Shown: piece after piece, positions 34,047 to 45,100 of the stretch
Layout: each line of letters opens with the position of its first letter
How positions within the stretch are numbered: position 1 is the first letter of the stretch
Assembly: GCF_011046735.1 (NCBI RefSeq)
Contig: NZ_CP049258.1
Coordinates: forward strand, 1,218,001 to 1,282,000
Source of the DNA: Nordella sp. HKS 07
GTDB taxonomy: Bacteria; Pseudomonadota; Alphaproteobacteria; Rhizobiales; Aestuariivirgaceae
DNA length: 64,000 nt
Direction of reading: 5' to 3'
Notes under the pieces: generated by a model
What the model was told of the DNA's origin: nothing
The model's input: the letters and a program-made list of their open reading frames with translations, nothing else
Databases searched by the model: none
Program-made: the position numbers and the translations under genes

Positions 34047-37000
34047 CTACCAGGAGTATCGCACCCCGGCATTGCCGGTGATGGCATCGAAATCCTCGGC
34101 GAACTGGTAGCTGCCGCGCAGGAAGCCCGACCAGCCTTCGGCCGCCGTGACACTGAAGCCGAGCGAGATGTCGCCGAGCGTCCCGATCGTGTCATCCGAC
34201 ACGCCGAAATCGGTGAGGCCCGTCGCCGAGATCGACGCGTCATTGCTGCCGTTGAACTCCTGCCAGACGCTCGCCGTCAGGTCCGACGAATAGACCATGG
34301 CGTTGCTGGCGATGTGATCATAGCCGAGCTTCAGACCGAGCCGGCCCTTGATGCTGGTCTCGCTGTCGAAGTCGACATCGCCGCCACCGACCTCGGTATC
34401 GTCGATATCGGTGTTGAGCACGGCCAGAGTTGCCTGCGGCTCGAAGAACACGCCTTCACCAACGCCACCGATCTTGTAGCCGGCATCGATACGGCCGCCG
34501 AGATTGATGCCGTCGGTGTCGCTGTCATCGGCACCCAGGTCGTCCTGCTCGATGTCGATCGACAGGAAGTCGGCCTTGACTGTCACATCGGCATAGAATG
34601 AACCGCTCAGATAGGTGGCATAGGCGCCAACCGTCGGGCCGTCATAGGTCCATTCGCTGTTGGTCTCGCTAAATTTCAGCGTCGAGCTGAGATAGCCGCC
34701 GAACAGGCCGAACAGCCAGGTGTCGCCGCCCGTTGCATCCGTCGCGAAGTCGAAGCCGGCGAGGCCGCCATAGATCGACTGCTTGCGGTCGAGCGTGACG
34801 CCGTCGGTTTCGGCGTCGCGGTCGAGCCAGCCGCCGACCGCGTTGAACCAGAAGCCCGGGCCGACACGGCCCGCGGCTGTCGGCGCGACCGGCTCGGTGA
34901 AGTCGGCGACCGGCGTGACCTGCGTGCCGTTGAGCAGCGGGCGCAGATCGGCCTGGCGCTGCGCCAGCGTGCCGGTCGTCTGGTGCCAGATCTCCTGGGC
35001 GCCGGTGAGACCGGCCGCCATCTCATAACCGCCGATACCGACACCCGAGGTGAAGAGCTCGTACCAGTTCTCTCCTTCGTCGAAGCGCAGATCCCAGGCG
35101 AAGAGGCCGGCATTGACCGGGCCCGCGAGGCTGAAATTATCGGGGCCGGTCTCGCCATTGATGACCTTGACCACCGGGATGCCGAGCACATTGACGCCCG
35201 ACACACCGACGACATTCACCGCGATGGTGGTCGTGCTCGCTTCATCGACATTGCCGTGGATTTCGAGAGTGTCCGATTTGCCGGCGTCTCCGGCGCCGAG
35301 CACGGCGTCGACCGCCAGGCGGCCATTCGTGGCGGAATAGGTCAGGCTTGGGTTATGGTCGAACAGCATGGAATCGCCGAACGGCAGGAACATTTCGTTG
35401 ACCAGCACGAGGGTATCGCCGACAGCCCCGTCGACGAGCGTTATCTGGCCGCCGTCATTGTCGAACCTCTCCAGACCACCGAGGAGCGTCTCTTCATTCT
35501 CCGTCGCGTCATTGGCCGCCCGCAGAACGCCAGAATTGGTGACCTCGTCCTCACCACCACCGAAGTCGTTCCAGCCGTCGGACGTGTCCCAGAAACCGGC
35601 ATTGTTGAGGCGACTATCGGTGAAGTCTTCAAAGTCTCCGAGGTCCACGGTGCCGATGAGATTGCCATAGTTCTTGATCGTGGTGTCGCCGTCGTCAGTC
35701 TCGATGGCGCGATCGCTTGATGAGCCCGACCGGTTGCGCACCGTACCCAAATTGGTGATCGAGATGTCCTGGCCGTAATCCGAATCGGCGTCGATGGCGG
35801 AATCATTGCCCTCGACGATGCCGCTCGCACCTATGGTGATAATCGTCTCGCCAGAACCATCATTTTCCGTCTCGATGCCATCGTTGTAGTAACCGGTTAC
35901 CTTGCCATTGACGATGATGGTGAGATCGCCATCACCATTCTGTTCGGCATAGATACCGTCATCGTATCCCCAGACCACGCTTCCGACACCTGTGGTGATC
36001 GTGAGACCGGTGCCGTTGGATGAATTTTCCGCGTAGATACCGTCGTCGCTACGCCCGGTCACTGCGCCGTTGACGGTGATCTCGAGCTTGCCACGACCAT
36101 CGTTCTCCGCGTAGATGCCATAGTCTTCTCCGATGACCTCGCTCTGCGCGCCGGTGCTGACGGTCAGATCGACGCCGTTATCATCGTTGTCGGCATATAT
36201 GCCGTCACCGTCCAAGCCCTCGACAAGGCCGTTGACCGTGATGTCAAGATTACCTTCACCGTAGTTTTCGGCGTAAATGCCGTCGCGAGAGCCGGTTATC
36301 GCACTCTGCGCGCCAGTGGTGATCGCCAGATTGATGCCGTTTGACGAGTTCCGGGCATAGATACCAGCGCCGTCCAGACCAGTGACCTGACCATTGGCGG
36401 TAATATCGAGATCCCCGGAGCCATCGTTGCGGGCATAGATGCCATGACCGGGGCCAGGGCCTGCGTCAAACACTTCGCTATCTGCGCCATGGCCGATGAT
36501 CACGCTCTCGGCACCCGTGGTGATGATGAGGTTTGTTCCGTAGCTTGAATTTTCGGCGCGAATGCCGCTGCCACCGTATCCCTGCACCGTACCGTCGGCG
36601 AAGATCTCAAGCTCGCCGTAACCATCGTTGTCCGCGAAGATACCATCACGCTCTCCAGTGACCTCGCTTTGCGTGCCGGTTCTCACCGTCAGATCGTCGC
36701 CGACAGGATGCTCGTTCACCGGGTGAAAGAAGCCGTTCCTGGCAACAATGCCGGCACCGCTCCACCCGGTCACATTTCCATTAACGGTAATGTCGAGATC
36801 GCCTTCACCATGGTTGCGGGCCTCGATGCCGTCATTGCCGCCGGAGATGTCGCTGTCCTCGCCAGTGGTGATTGTCAGATCGTTGCCATAGTTGAGCGCG
36901 GAGATGCCGTCGCCGGTCCTCCCCGTTACCGCGCCACCAACCGTCACCGAGACATCGCCGGCGCCGTCATTGCGGGCGTCGATGCCGGTGGCGCCGGTGA

Positions 37001-37433
37001 TATTGCCGTTCGTGTCGATTATGACCCCACCTGCCTCGGTGACTTCATCCTCGATATTGCCGGTCGCATGAACAAGGAGGCCGGTGCCGTTTTCGCTCGT
37101 GATCGGCGAGGCGTTGGTGTCGATATAGCTCAACCGGCCGTCGCCAGTGATGGTGATGCCGTTGTCGGCGCCGGCCGCGGTCACGGAAAAGCCCGCGACC
37201 GTCGCGACGCTGGCGCTATCGATATTGATCGTCTCCCCCGCGCTGGCGCCGCCGCAGGAATAGGTCGAAGGGCCCGTCGGGACGCAGGCCGAGGCGGCCA
37301 CAGCCTGGCGGCCATAGCTGATGAACGGCACGACGGTAAGGACGGTTGTCAAGGCCAGCCGGCTGCGAAAGGCAGTGCCCACGCGCCGCTTGTTCGATAC
37401 ATCCTGAGTTGCTGCCTTGATATGCCGTTCCAT
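34047..37433 (-). CDS. Autotransporter AT2, type Va, repeat passenger
   Basis: 1,128 residues. N-terminus MERHIKAATQDVSNKRRVGTAFRSRLALTTVLTVVPFISYGRQAVAA is a signal peptide with a long basic leader. Passenger about 50-650: alternating units of about 33 and 23 residues (GAQSEVIGEDYGIYAENDGRGKLEITVNGAVTG then RSDDGIYAENSSNGTGLTITT), the pattern of a parallel beta-helix. Hinge NSGVLRAANDATENEETLLGGLERFDNDGGQITLVDG. The barrel begins near VGPGFWFNAVGGWLDRDAETDGVTLDRKQSIYGGLAGFDF, and the protein ends YSW, the aromatic C-terminal BAM signal. Likely surface-displayed adhesin-like protein; ligand unknown. Intact. Confidence 0.92.
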   Translation of the reverse strand: MERHIKAATQDVSNKRRVGTAFRSRLALTTVLTVVPFISYGRQAVAASACVPTGPSTYSCGGASAGETINIDSASVATVAGFSVTAAGADNGITITGDGRLSYIDTNASPITSENGTGLLVHATGNIEDEVTEAGGVIIDTNGNITGATGIDARNDGAGDVSVTVGGAVTGRTGDGISALNYGNDLTITTGEDSDISGGNDGIEARNHGEGDLDITVNGNVTGWSGAGIVARNGFFHPVNEHPVGDDLTVRTGTQSEVTGERDGIFADNDGYGELEIFADGTVQGYGGSGIRAENSSYGTNLIITTGAESVIIGHGADSEVFDAGPGPGHGIYARNDGSGDLDITANGQVTGLDGAGIYARNSSNGINLAITTGAQSAITGSRDGIYAENYGEGNLDITVNGLVEGLDGDGIYADNDDNGVDLTVSTGAQSEVIGEDYGIYAENDGRGKLEITVNGAVTGRSDDGIYAENSSNGTGLTITTGVGSVVWGYDDGIYAEQNGDGDLTIIVNGKVTGYYNDGIETENDGSGETIITIGASGIVEGNDSAIDADSDYGQDISITNLGTVRNRSGSSSDRAIETDDGDTTIKNYGNLIGTVDLGDFEDFTDSRLNNAGFWDTSDGWNDFGGGEDEVTNSGVLRAANDATENEETLLGGLERFDNDGGQITLVDGAVGDTLVLVNEMFLPFGDSMLFDHNPSLTYSATNGRLAVDAVLGAGDAGKSDTLEIHGNVDEASTTTIAVNVVGVSGVNVLGIPVVKVINGETGPDNFSLAGPVNAGLFAWDLRFDEGENWYELFTSGVGIGGYEMAAGLTGAQEIWHQTTGTLAQRQADLRPLLNGTQVTPVADFTEPVAPTAAGRVGPGFWFNAVGGWLDRDAETDGVTLDRKQSIYGGLAGFDFATDATGGDTWLFGLFGGYLSSTLKFSETNSEWTYDGPTVGAYATYLSGSFYADVTVKADFLSIDIEQDDLGADDSDTDGINLGGRIDAGYKIGGVGEGVFFEPQATLAVLNTDIDDTEVGGGDVDFDSETSIKGRLGLKLGYDHIASNAMVYSSDLTASVWQEFNGSNDASISATGLTDFGVSDDTIGTLGDISLGFSVTAAEGWSGFLRGSYQFAEDFDAITGNAGVRYSW

Positions 37434-37486
37434 GTGCCCTCCCGAAAATGTGTGCGGGTCCGGATTCGGAGCCGCAGATGGGCGGG

Positions 37487-37514
37487 AAATTAGACTGACA
37501 TAAAGTCACTGCAA
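37487..37514 (-). promoter_or_regulatory. Predicted promoter of AT2
   Basis: Minus strand TTGCAG (37514-37509), 16 bases, TAATTT (37492-37487), about 50 bp before the AT2 start codon. Confidence 0.55.
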
Positions 37515-37551
37515 CAGGAATTTTTCCCCGACCGCGCAAAATCGATGTGAC

Positions 37552-37567
37552 GTGGCTTTTCTGCCAC
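37552..37567. promoter_or_regulatory. Shared autotransporter box, copy 2 (AT2)
   Basis: GTGGC-TTTTCT-GCCAC, perfect. Identical arms and spacer to copy 1; centre about 80 bp before the predicted transcription start. Confidence 0.55.
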
Positions 37568-37884
37568 AGACGCGGCGGACTTCTTCGCGCACTGGATGAG
37601 CTAGATCGCGGCGTCACACCGAGAGCGTGCGAAATATATCGTTGAGCAATCTCGATTTGATATCTCGTAAGTGCGTCGGATCTCGAAGTGATTCGGTCCG
37701 CTCCCCGGCGGCGGCTTCTCCCTCCGCCATGCGAAGCGCGGAGAGTGTGTCCGCCCACGGGCGGACGGGTGTGGTGTCTCCAGCGCTCATCAATGGGCGT
37801 GAGTAGCTCTTGCGGGGACGCAGAGCGCGACGAGTTCGGTTCTACCTATCGCTGCCGGACGTTGAAGGAAGTGTTGCAACAAAC

Positions 37885-37942
37885 TCACCCCATCCTAGTG
37901 GGCGCTTCGAGGGCCGCTTCGCGGCCACCTCAGCGTGAGGTT
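37885..37942. repeat. GC-rich intergenic repeat, family 3 (copy 2)
   Basis: Core CTTCGAGGGCCGCTTCGCGG followed by CCACCTCAGCGTGAGG, shared with 30385-30494 and 42051-42092. Confidence 0.7.
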
Positions 37943-38126
37943 TCTTTGGGAAGGGCGATTCCTTTTAGAGCCATCACGCTCATCGTATTGAGACGGCTAT
38001 TGAACGATCCCCTCGCCCCCGGCGGGAGGGCTGTCCGGGGAAACTTACGACATGCCAGAGAAAATCACGTAAAGAATGGGATTCGTGACACGTCTTGTCT
38101 AACGAGACTCGGAACTCGCCTTCATT

Positions 38127-38310
38127 CCCCTTCTCCCGCAGGCGGGAGAAGGGGAAACCGGGTAAAGGCCTTGCGTACTGCAATGAGCGGGAGTGAGGGC
38201 GAACCAGCGGCACAATCCTGATGCGATGCCGGAACGATTGCCGTCAGTTCCCCCTCACCCTCCCGATGCTTCGCATCGAGTCCCTCCCTCTCCCCCGTTG
38301 GGGGCGAGGG
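38127..38310. repeat. GC-rich palindromic intergenic element, family 1 (copy 4, composite)
   Basis: CTTCTCCCGCAGGCGGGAGA hairpin at one end, CCCTCACCCTCCCGATGCTT and CCCCCGTTGGGGG-type arms at the other, about 180 bp overall. Mixes features of both family-1 subtypes. Confidence 0.7.
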
Positions 38311-38376
38311 TATAAGCGCACCCGACACAAGTTGTGTGAATCGGATAGTCGCCTTCGGCGATGGAGAGAAAATTCC

Positions 38377-41300
38377 CTACCAGGCGTATCGCACGCCGGC
38401 ATTGCCGGTGATCGCCTCGAAATCCTCGGCGAACTGGTAATTGGCCCGGAGGAATCCCGACCAGCCTTCGGGCGCCGTGACGGCGAAGCCCAGCGAAATA
38501 TCGCCGAGCGTCGCGATCGTGTCGTCCGCAACGCCGAAATCATCGAGCCCCGTCACCGCGATCGAGGCGTCGTTGCTGCCGTTGAACTCCTGCCAGACGC
38601 TCGCCGTCACATCCGACGAATAGACGACGGCGTTGCCGGCGGTCTGATCATAACCGAGCCTCAAGCCGAGCCGGCCCTTAACGCTCGTCTCGCTGTCGAA
38701 ATCGACATCGCCGCCATAGATCTCGGTGTCGTCGATATCGCTGTTGACCACGGCGAGCGTGGCCTGCGGCTCGAAGAAGACGCCCTCCGTTCCGCCGATC
38801 TTGTAGCCGGTATCGACGCGGCCGCCGAGATTGACGCCGTCGGTGTCACTGTCGTCGGCCGCCGCCGCCAAGTCTTCCGGGTCGATCGAGATCGAGAGGA
38901 AGTCGGCCTTGACAGTGACGTCGGCATAGAAGGCGTCGTTGAGATAGGTCGCATAGGCACCGACCGTCGGGCCGTCATAGGTCCACTTGGTGTTGGTCTC
39001 ACTGAACTTCAGCGTCGAGCCGAGATAGCCGCCGAAGATGCCAAACAGCCAGGTCTCGCCGCCCGCCGCATCCGTGGCGACGTCGAAGCCGGCAAGGCCG
39101 CCATAGATCGACTGCTTGCGGTCGAGCGTGTAGCCGTCCTGCTCGGCGTCGCGGTCGAGCCAGCCGCCCACCGCATTGAACCAGAAGCCCGGGCCGACGC
39201 GGCCGACGCCGGCCGGCGCCACCGGCTCGGCGAAGTCGGCAACCGGCGTCACCTGCGTGCCGTTGAGCAGCGGGCGCAGATCGGCCTGGCGCTGCGCCAG
39301 CGTGCCGGTGGTCTGGTGCCAGATATCCTGGGCGCCGGTGATGCCGGCGGCGAATTCATAAGCGCCGATGCCTATGCCTGAGCTGTAGAGCTCGTGCCAG
39401 TTCTCGAGCGCATTGTATCTCAGATCCCAGCTGAAGAAGCCGGCCTGGATCGGGCCATCCTGCAGAACAAAATCGCCCTCGCCGGTCTCGCAGTCGATGA
39501 CATCGACCACCGGAATGCCGAGCATATTGGCGCCCAGAACATCGACGACATTGACCGAGATCCTGGTTGTCCCGCCACTGACATTGCCGCCGATGAACAA
39601 CACGTCCGACAGTCCGTCCGAGCCGGCGCCCAGCACCGCATCGACCGCGAGGCGGGCATCCGTCGCGGAATAATCCACCTCGCCGGGTCCTTCCCCGATC
39701 AGCCTGAGGATGTCTCCAGCCCGTCCGTCGACCAGCGAGACCAGCCCGGAGTTCCCGAACCTCTCCAGCCCCTCGAGGACCGTCTCCTCATCCATGGCCT
39801 TATCGTCGGCGGCGAGGAGCGTACCGGAGTTCGTCACCTCATCATCGCCATCGTAAAATTTGCTCGTGCCATTCGCCATGTTCCACAAGCCGGCATTTTC
39901 GACGGTGTCATCGTGGTCGTCGAGATCCACATAACCGATCAGGGTGCCCCGGTTCAGGACATCCGTCTCGGCGCCCCCCGTGTAGATGGCCTGGTCATCA
40001 GATTCGGCCGAGAGATTCCGGACCACGCCGTCATTGGTGATCGCGATGGTCTGTTCGCCGTCGGAAACGGTTTCAATAGCGGCGAAATCACCCTCGACGA
40101 GGCCAGTGCCGCCGATCTTGATGAGGGTGTCGCCACCGCCATCATTTTCGGCTTCTATACCGGACCCAAAGAGATCCTCCTCACCCCGGCCTGTGACACG
40201 ACCGTCGACGGTGATGTCGAGATCGCCGGCGCCATAGTGGTTCGCATCTATGCCGTCGCCGCCGATACCCGTTACCAGGCTGCCGGCGTCGGTGACGATC
40301 TTCAGGTCATCGCCATAGTTGAAATTGTAGGCACCTATGCCGTCGTCTCCCTGGCCGGTGACCGTGCCCCTGACAGTGATCGCAAGAATGCCTGCACCGG
40401 TGTTGCCGACGTCAATGCCGTCGTCGCGGCCGGTGATCACACTGGCGGCTCCCGTGCTGATCGTCATGTTCTGGGCGGCGCCATAATATCTCCGTTGAAC
40501 GGGCGGGATATAACCGCTGTCGCCGTTGAAATTATAGGCGCGGATGCCGTCGCCATCATTGCCGGTGACCAGGCCATTGACGGTGATCGAGAGATCGCCC
40601 GCCCCCCCATTGAACGCCGTGATGCCACTGCGCTCTCCCGTGACCACGCTGCCCGCGCCCGTGGTGATGGTCAGATCCTGACCGGCGCCATTCTTGAAGT
40701 CATAGTCACCCCCACCATAAACCTTGACACCTCCCAAATTATAGGCGCGGATGCCGTCGCCGGAATAGGCGGTGACCTGGCCGTCGGCGATGACCGTGAG
40801 ATCGCCGCCACCATAATTGCGGGCATTGATGCCGTTGTCGTCACCGCTGATCACGCTGGTCGATTCGGTGGCGACCGTCAGGTTGGCGCCGTTTTCGGAA
40901 TTGTAGGCATAGACGCCGGCGCGCTCTTCGCCGGTGACGATGCCTCTGGCAGTGACGATGAGGTCGCCTTTGCCGAAATTGTTGGCGTTGATGCCGTTCT
41001 CGCGGCCAAAGACGCTGCTCTGCGTGCCGGTGGTGATCGTCAGATCGAGGCCAGTGCCCATGCCGAGATTACTCACGGCACGAATGCCGTCGCCCGCCAA
41101 GCCGGTAACCCGGCCATTGGCCGTAATGTCGAGATTGCCCATGGCTTCACTGTCGGCGAGGATGCCGTCAGCCCCGGTGACGGCACTGCCGATACCGGTG
41201 GTGATCGTCATATCGTCGCCCATATTACTATAGGCGTGGATGCCAGCGCCGCTCTCCCCCGTGACTGTACCATCGGCCGTGATGTCAATATCGCCCTGAC

Positions 41301-41781
41301 CATCAGTGCGGGCGTATATGCCCGCCGCGCTCCCCGTTATGGCGCCATTCGTCTCGATCGTCACCGCGCCATCATCGGTGTTATTGCCCGTCGCTCCGAC
41401 ATAGAGGCCATGGCCATTGGTACTGGTGATGACGGAAGCGGTGCGGTCGATGAAGCTCATGGCGCCGTCACCGGTGATGGTGATGCCGTTGCCGGCGGCG
41501 GTCGTCACGCCAAAACCCGCAACCGTCGTGACAGCGGCATCATTGGAGGTGATGGTCTGCGCCCCGCTGGCGCCGCTGCAGGTATAAGTCGGCGCCACCG
41601 GATCCGGCACGCAGGCGGCTTCGGCCTGGCGGCCATAGCCCATGAACGGCGCCACGGTCAGGACCGTCGTCAGAGCCAATCGATTGCGAAATGCGCGGCT
41701 TGCACGTTGCGCGCGAGAAGCATCCGAAGATGCCGTCCAAGTCTTCCGTATCACGTACCGTCCCCCAGCGATGCGGGGCAA
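38377..41781 (-). CDS. Autotransporter AT3, type Va, repeat passenger
   Basis: 1,134 residues from the ATG at 41781; a GTG at 41754 preceded by GGGGGAC would give a leader the same length as in AT1/AT2. Signal region RNRLALTTVLTVAPFMGYGRQAEAA, repeat passenger of the same 33+23-residue units (GIHAYSNMGDDMTITTGIGSAVTG...GDLTVIADGQVTA), hinge NSGTLLAADDKAMDEETVLEGLERFGNSGLVSLVDGRAGDILRLIGEG, then AQDIWHQTTGTLAQRQADLRPLLNG, and a barrel ending NAGVRYAW. The passenger has looser units around the tandem insertion GVKVYGGGDYDFKNGAGQDL. Function: predicted surface adhesin or structural passenger. Intact, with its own promoter. Confidence 0.92.
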   Translation of the reverse strand: MPRIAGGRYVIRKTWTASSDASRAQRASRAFRNRLALTTVLTVAPFMGYGRQAEAACVPDPVAPTYTCSGASGAQTITSNDAAVTTVAGFGVTTAAGNGITITGDGAMSFIDRTASVITSTNGHGLYVGATGNNTDDGAVTIETNGAITGSAAGIYARTDGQGDIDITADGTVTGESGAGIHAYSNMGDDMTITTGIGSAVTGADGILADSEAMGNLDITANGRVTGLAGDGIRAVSNLGMGTGLDLTITTGTQSSVFGRENGINANNFGKGDLIVTARGIVTGEERAGVYAYNSENGANLTVATESTSVISGDDNGINARNYGGGDLTVIADGQVTAYSGDGIRAYNLGGVKVYGGGDYDFKNGAGQDLTITTGAGSVVTGERSGITAFNGGAGDLSITVNGLVTGNDGDGIRAYNFNGDSGYIPPVQRRYYGAAQNMTISTGAASVITGRDDGIDVGNTGAGILAITVRGTVTGQGDDGIGAYNFNYGDDLKIVTDAGSLVTGIGGDGIDANHYGAGDLDITVDGRVTGRGEEDLFGSGIEAENDGGGDTLIKIGGTGLVEGDFAAIETVSDGEQTIAITNDGVVRNLSAESDDQAIYTGGAETDVLNRGTLIGYVDLDDHDDTVENAGLWNMANGTSKFYDGDDEVTNSGTLLAADDKAMDEETVLEGLERFGNSGLVSLVDGRAGDILRLIGEGPGEVDYSATDARLAVDAVLGAGSDGLSDVLFIGGNVSGGTTRISVNVVDVLGANMLGIPVVDVIDCETGEGDFVLQDGPIQAGFFSWDLRYNALENWHELYSSGIGIGAYEFAAGITGAQDIWHQTTGTLAQRQADLRPLLNGTQVTPVADFAEPVAPAGVGRVGPGFWFNAVGGWLDRDAEQDGYTLDRKQSIYGGLAGFDVATDAAGGETWLFGIFGGYLGSTLKFSETNTKWTYDGPTVGAYATYLNDAFYADVTVKADFLSISIDPEDLAAAADDSDTDGVNLGGRVDTGYKIGGTEGVFFEPQATLAVVNSDIDDTEIYGGDVDFDSETSVKGRLGLRLGYDQTAGNAVVYSSDVTASVWQEFNGSNDASIAVTGLDDFGVADDTIATLGDISLGFAVTAPEGWSGFLRANYQFAEDFEAITGNAGVRYAW

Positions 41782-41802
41782 ATCGGCACCCGTTGGCGGA
41801 CA

Positions 41803-41830
41803 GGATTAAGCTGACATCGGGTAATCGCAA
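41803..41830 (-). promoter_or_regulatory. Predicted promoter of AT3
   Basis: Minus strand TTGCGA (41830-41825), 16 bases, TAATCC (41808-41803). Same arrangement as at AT1/AT2. Confidence 0.45.
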
Positions 41831-41868
41831 CAGAATATTTTACTTAATCAGCACGAAATCGATAGACC

Positions 41869-41884
41869 GTGGCTCTGCTGACAC
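41869..41884. promoter_or_regulatory. Shared autotransporter box, copy 3 (AT3)
   Basis: GTGGC-TCTGCT-GACAC, one mismatch to the perfect arm. Centre about 80 bp before the predicted AT3 transcription start, the same distance as copies 1 and 2. Within the 357-bp gap 41782-42138, which has no gene. Confidence 0.5.
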
Positions 41885-42050
41885 AACCGCAGCGGACCTC
41901 ATCTCGCATTGGATGAGTCAAGGCTCCGCACTGCAGCGAGAACGTGCGTTCGCCGCAACGTCTCGTTGAGCAAATCCGGAATCGACACATCGTCATCGAG
42001 CCGGATCTCAAGGTGACTCAATCCACCTCGAAGGTGTATTGCAGCACGCT

Positions 42051-42092
42051 CGCTTCGAGGGCCGCTTCGCGGCCACCTCAGCGTGAGGTTTC
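42051..42092. repeat. GC-rich intergenic repeat, family 3 (copy 3)
   Basis: Short copy with the core CTTCGAGGGCCGCTTCGCGG and CCACCTCAGCGTGAGG, between AT4 and AT3. Confidence 0.7.
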
Positions 42093-42138
42093 TCCTGCGC
42101 GCCACTCTCGCCGCCTTCGGCGGTGGCGGGAGAATTCT

Positions 42139-45100
42139 CTACCACGCGTATCGCAACCCGGCATGGCCGGTGACAGCATCGAGGTCCTCGGCGAACTGGT
42201 AATGGCCGCGCAGGAAACCCGACAAACCGTCGGGGGCGATCACGCTGAAGCCGACCGAGACATCACCGATCGTCTGGCCAGGATCGTCGGCCACACCCGT
42301 CGTGGGGAAAAGCGGCGCCGTGATGGTGGCGTCATTGTCGCCCGAGAAATCCTGCCAGACGCTCGCCGTGACATCGGAGGAATAGATGACAGCATTGCCG
42401 GCGATCAGCTCGTGACCGAGTCTCAGTCCCAGCCGACCGCGCAGGCTCGTCTCGTCGTCGAAGGAGACGGCGCCGCCGAAGACACCGACATCATCGATCT
42501 CGGTATGGATAAGCGCCAGCGAGGCCTGCGGTTCGGCGAACAGGCCATGATCGAGGCCGAGCCTGTAGCCGAGATCGATCTGGCCGCCGAGATTGAAGGC
42601 GTCAGTCTCGGCATCATCCGCCGCCGGCGCCAGATCCTCGGGATCGATATCGACATCGAGGAAGTCAGCCTTGACGACCGCATCGGCATAGAAGGCGCCG
42701 GCGACATAGGTCGCATAGACGCCGAGCGTCGGGCCTTCATAAGTCCATTTGGTGTTAGTCTCGCTGAATTTGAGATCGGATGTCACATAGCCGCCGAACA
42801 GGCCGAGCAGCATGGCATCGCCGATCCCGTCGACAGCGATGTCGAAGCCGGCGAGACCGCCGAACACCGTCTGCTTGCGGTCGAGCGTGAAGCCATCTTC
42901 CTCGCCGTCGCGGTCGAGATAGCCGCCGACCGCCTTGAACCAGAAGCCTGGACCCACACGGCCGGCTGCCGCGGGCGCGACCGGCTCACTGAAATCGGCA
43001 ACCGGTGTCACCTGCGTCGAGGTGAGCAACGGACGCAGATCGGCCTGGCGCTGCAGCAGCGTGCCGGTCGTCTGCTGCCAGATGTCCTGCGCAGCCGTAA
43101 TACCGGCCGCGAATTCATGAGCACCGGCGCCGAGGCCTGAGGTGTAAAGCTCATGCGTGTCGCCATCGAGCCTCAGATCCCAGGCGAAGAAGCCGGCATT
43201 GAGCACGCCGCCTTCGACGTCGAAATGAGATGCGTCCGTGCTTCCGCCCACGAAGATTACCGGCAGGCCAACATAATTCGGCGTGCTGCCGGCCGGGTTT
43301 GTCAGATTGACGACAAGACGCGTGGTTCCGCTCGTGTCGCTATCGACGACAAGCTTATCGGTGGCGCCGTCTTCCGACAGAAAGCCATCTATCGCCAGAC
43401 GGCCGCCATGACCGACAAATTCCGTCGCACCGCTGAGGCGCAGCGTGTCTCCGTCATGCCCGTCGATCAACGAGACGACGCCGGAATTGTTGAAGGTCTC
43501 GAGATTCAGCAGCTCCGTGAACTCGCTGTCCTCGCCGTCATGCGCGGCGCGCAGAGCACCGGTATTGTCCACGACGTCGTCGCCGTCGCCGAAATCGCTC
43601 GCCGACGGTCCCACGCCGCCGACTTCCCACAGGCCACTGTTGTTGAGCGTATCGCCGAAAGCGCCGAGCGAGACCGTGCCGACCAACTGATTGTCGTTGC
43701 TGATCGTCGCGGCGCCGCCGGTGGTCGTGATGGCCCGGCCATCCGCCTCACCGGAGAGATTGCGCACGGTCCCGTGATTGGCAATCGAAATGGCCTGCTC
43801 GTTCAGTGAACGGGCCCAGATGCCGGATTCGTCGCCCTGGACGAGACCTCCGCCCGCCACTCTGAGGTCGGTGGTCGCATCGCCGGTATTGACGGCTCTT
43901 ATGCCGTAGGACTCCGTGCCGGTGACCGCGCCCTTCACGGTGACTTGGAACGCACCGCTGGTCTCGTGGCGGACGTCGATGCCGTCATTCGCGCCGCTGA
44001 CGACGCTTCCCGCTTCGGTGGTGATCGCCAGATCGGCGCCCTCGTTCTCGGCATAGATCCCGTCGTCGCCGCGCCCCTCGACGATCCCGTTGACGGTGAT
44101 GGTGAGATTGCCGGCGCCATCGTTCTCGGCATAGATCCCGTCGTCCCCAGCCGAGATGAAGCTTCCGGCGCCTGTGGTGATCGTAAGGTTGCGGCCGTTA
44201 TTTTCGGCGCCGATGCCGTTGCCGCCCGTATGCAGGGTCGTGATCGCGCCATTCGCGGTGATGGTGAGATCGCCTGTCCCGTCATTCTGGGCGTCGATGC
44301 CCTCGTAGTTGGCATTGATGGCGCTGCCCGCTTCGGCGGTGATCGTGAGATTCACGCCCGAATTCGAGGCATCGATGCCATCGCTGGTCTTGGCGGTCAC
44401 TGTCCCGCCGATCGTGATGAAGAGATCGCCAGTGCCGTCATTATCGGCATCGATACCATCCGCCTCACCGGTGATGTTGCTCCGGGCGCCGGTCGTGATG
44501 GTCAGATTCCGACCAGAGACAGCTTCCGCATGTATGCCATCGCCATCTTCGCCCGTGACCAGGCCATCCGCCGCGATCACGAGATCTTGGGCGCCATTGG
44601 CCATGCGGGCGTCGATGCCGTCAGTGGCGCTTTGACGTTGCTCCCGGCCCCCGTGATAATTGTGAGTTGAGCATCGTTGTCGAAGTTGCGGGCATATATG
44701 CCGTCGAAATTCGTGCCGGTGACGTCGCCATCGACGGTGATGGTGAGAGCGCCGCGGCCGCTGTTCTGGGCGGCGATGCCGTTGAACCCCTTGACGGCGC
44801 TTCCCGCGCCGGTCTCGATCGTCAGGGCGTCACCCGCCGCATAATTAACCGCCATTATGCCATTGCCAGTTGTCCCGGTGGCGGCGCCATCGACCGTGAT
44901 GGCGAGCGTGCCACTGCCGGAATTGCGGGCTTCGATGGCATCGGTGCTTCCCTTGACGTCGCTTCCTGCTCCGGTGGTGATCGTCAGATTGGCGCTGTTG
45001 GCGCTGTTCTGGGCGCGGATGCCGTAGCCATCGAGGCCTGTGACATCACCAAGTGCCACAATCTCAAGATCCTCTTGCCCGGAATTCGTGGCATAGATCC

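Larger units (their letters stand above)
37434..38376. other. 943-bp intergenic region between AT3 and AT2
   Basis: Contains the AT2 promoter and box (37487-37567), a 3' repeat of family 3 (37885-37942) and a family-1-like palindromic element (38127-38310), plus a stretch conserved with the upstream regions of AT1 and AT3 (CGTCACACCGAGAGCGTGCG..CGTTGAGCAA). No convincing gene on either strand. Confidence 0.6.

Noticed and set aside
37688-38221. 177-residue plus-strand frame in the AT2/AT3 gap
   Set aside because: Runs through two intergenic repeat elements; Arg/Pro-rich, no homologous pattern.
39394-41814. 806-residue plus-strand frame opposite AT3 (and similar frames opposite AT4)
   Set aside because: They mirror the repeats of the autotransporters (I/V/D/A repeats) and lack any start context or family; shadows of repetitive genes.
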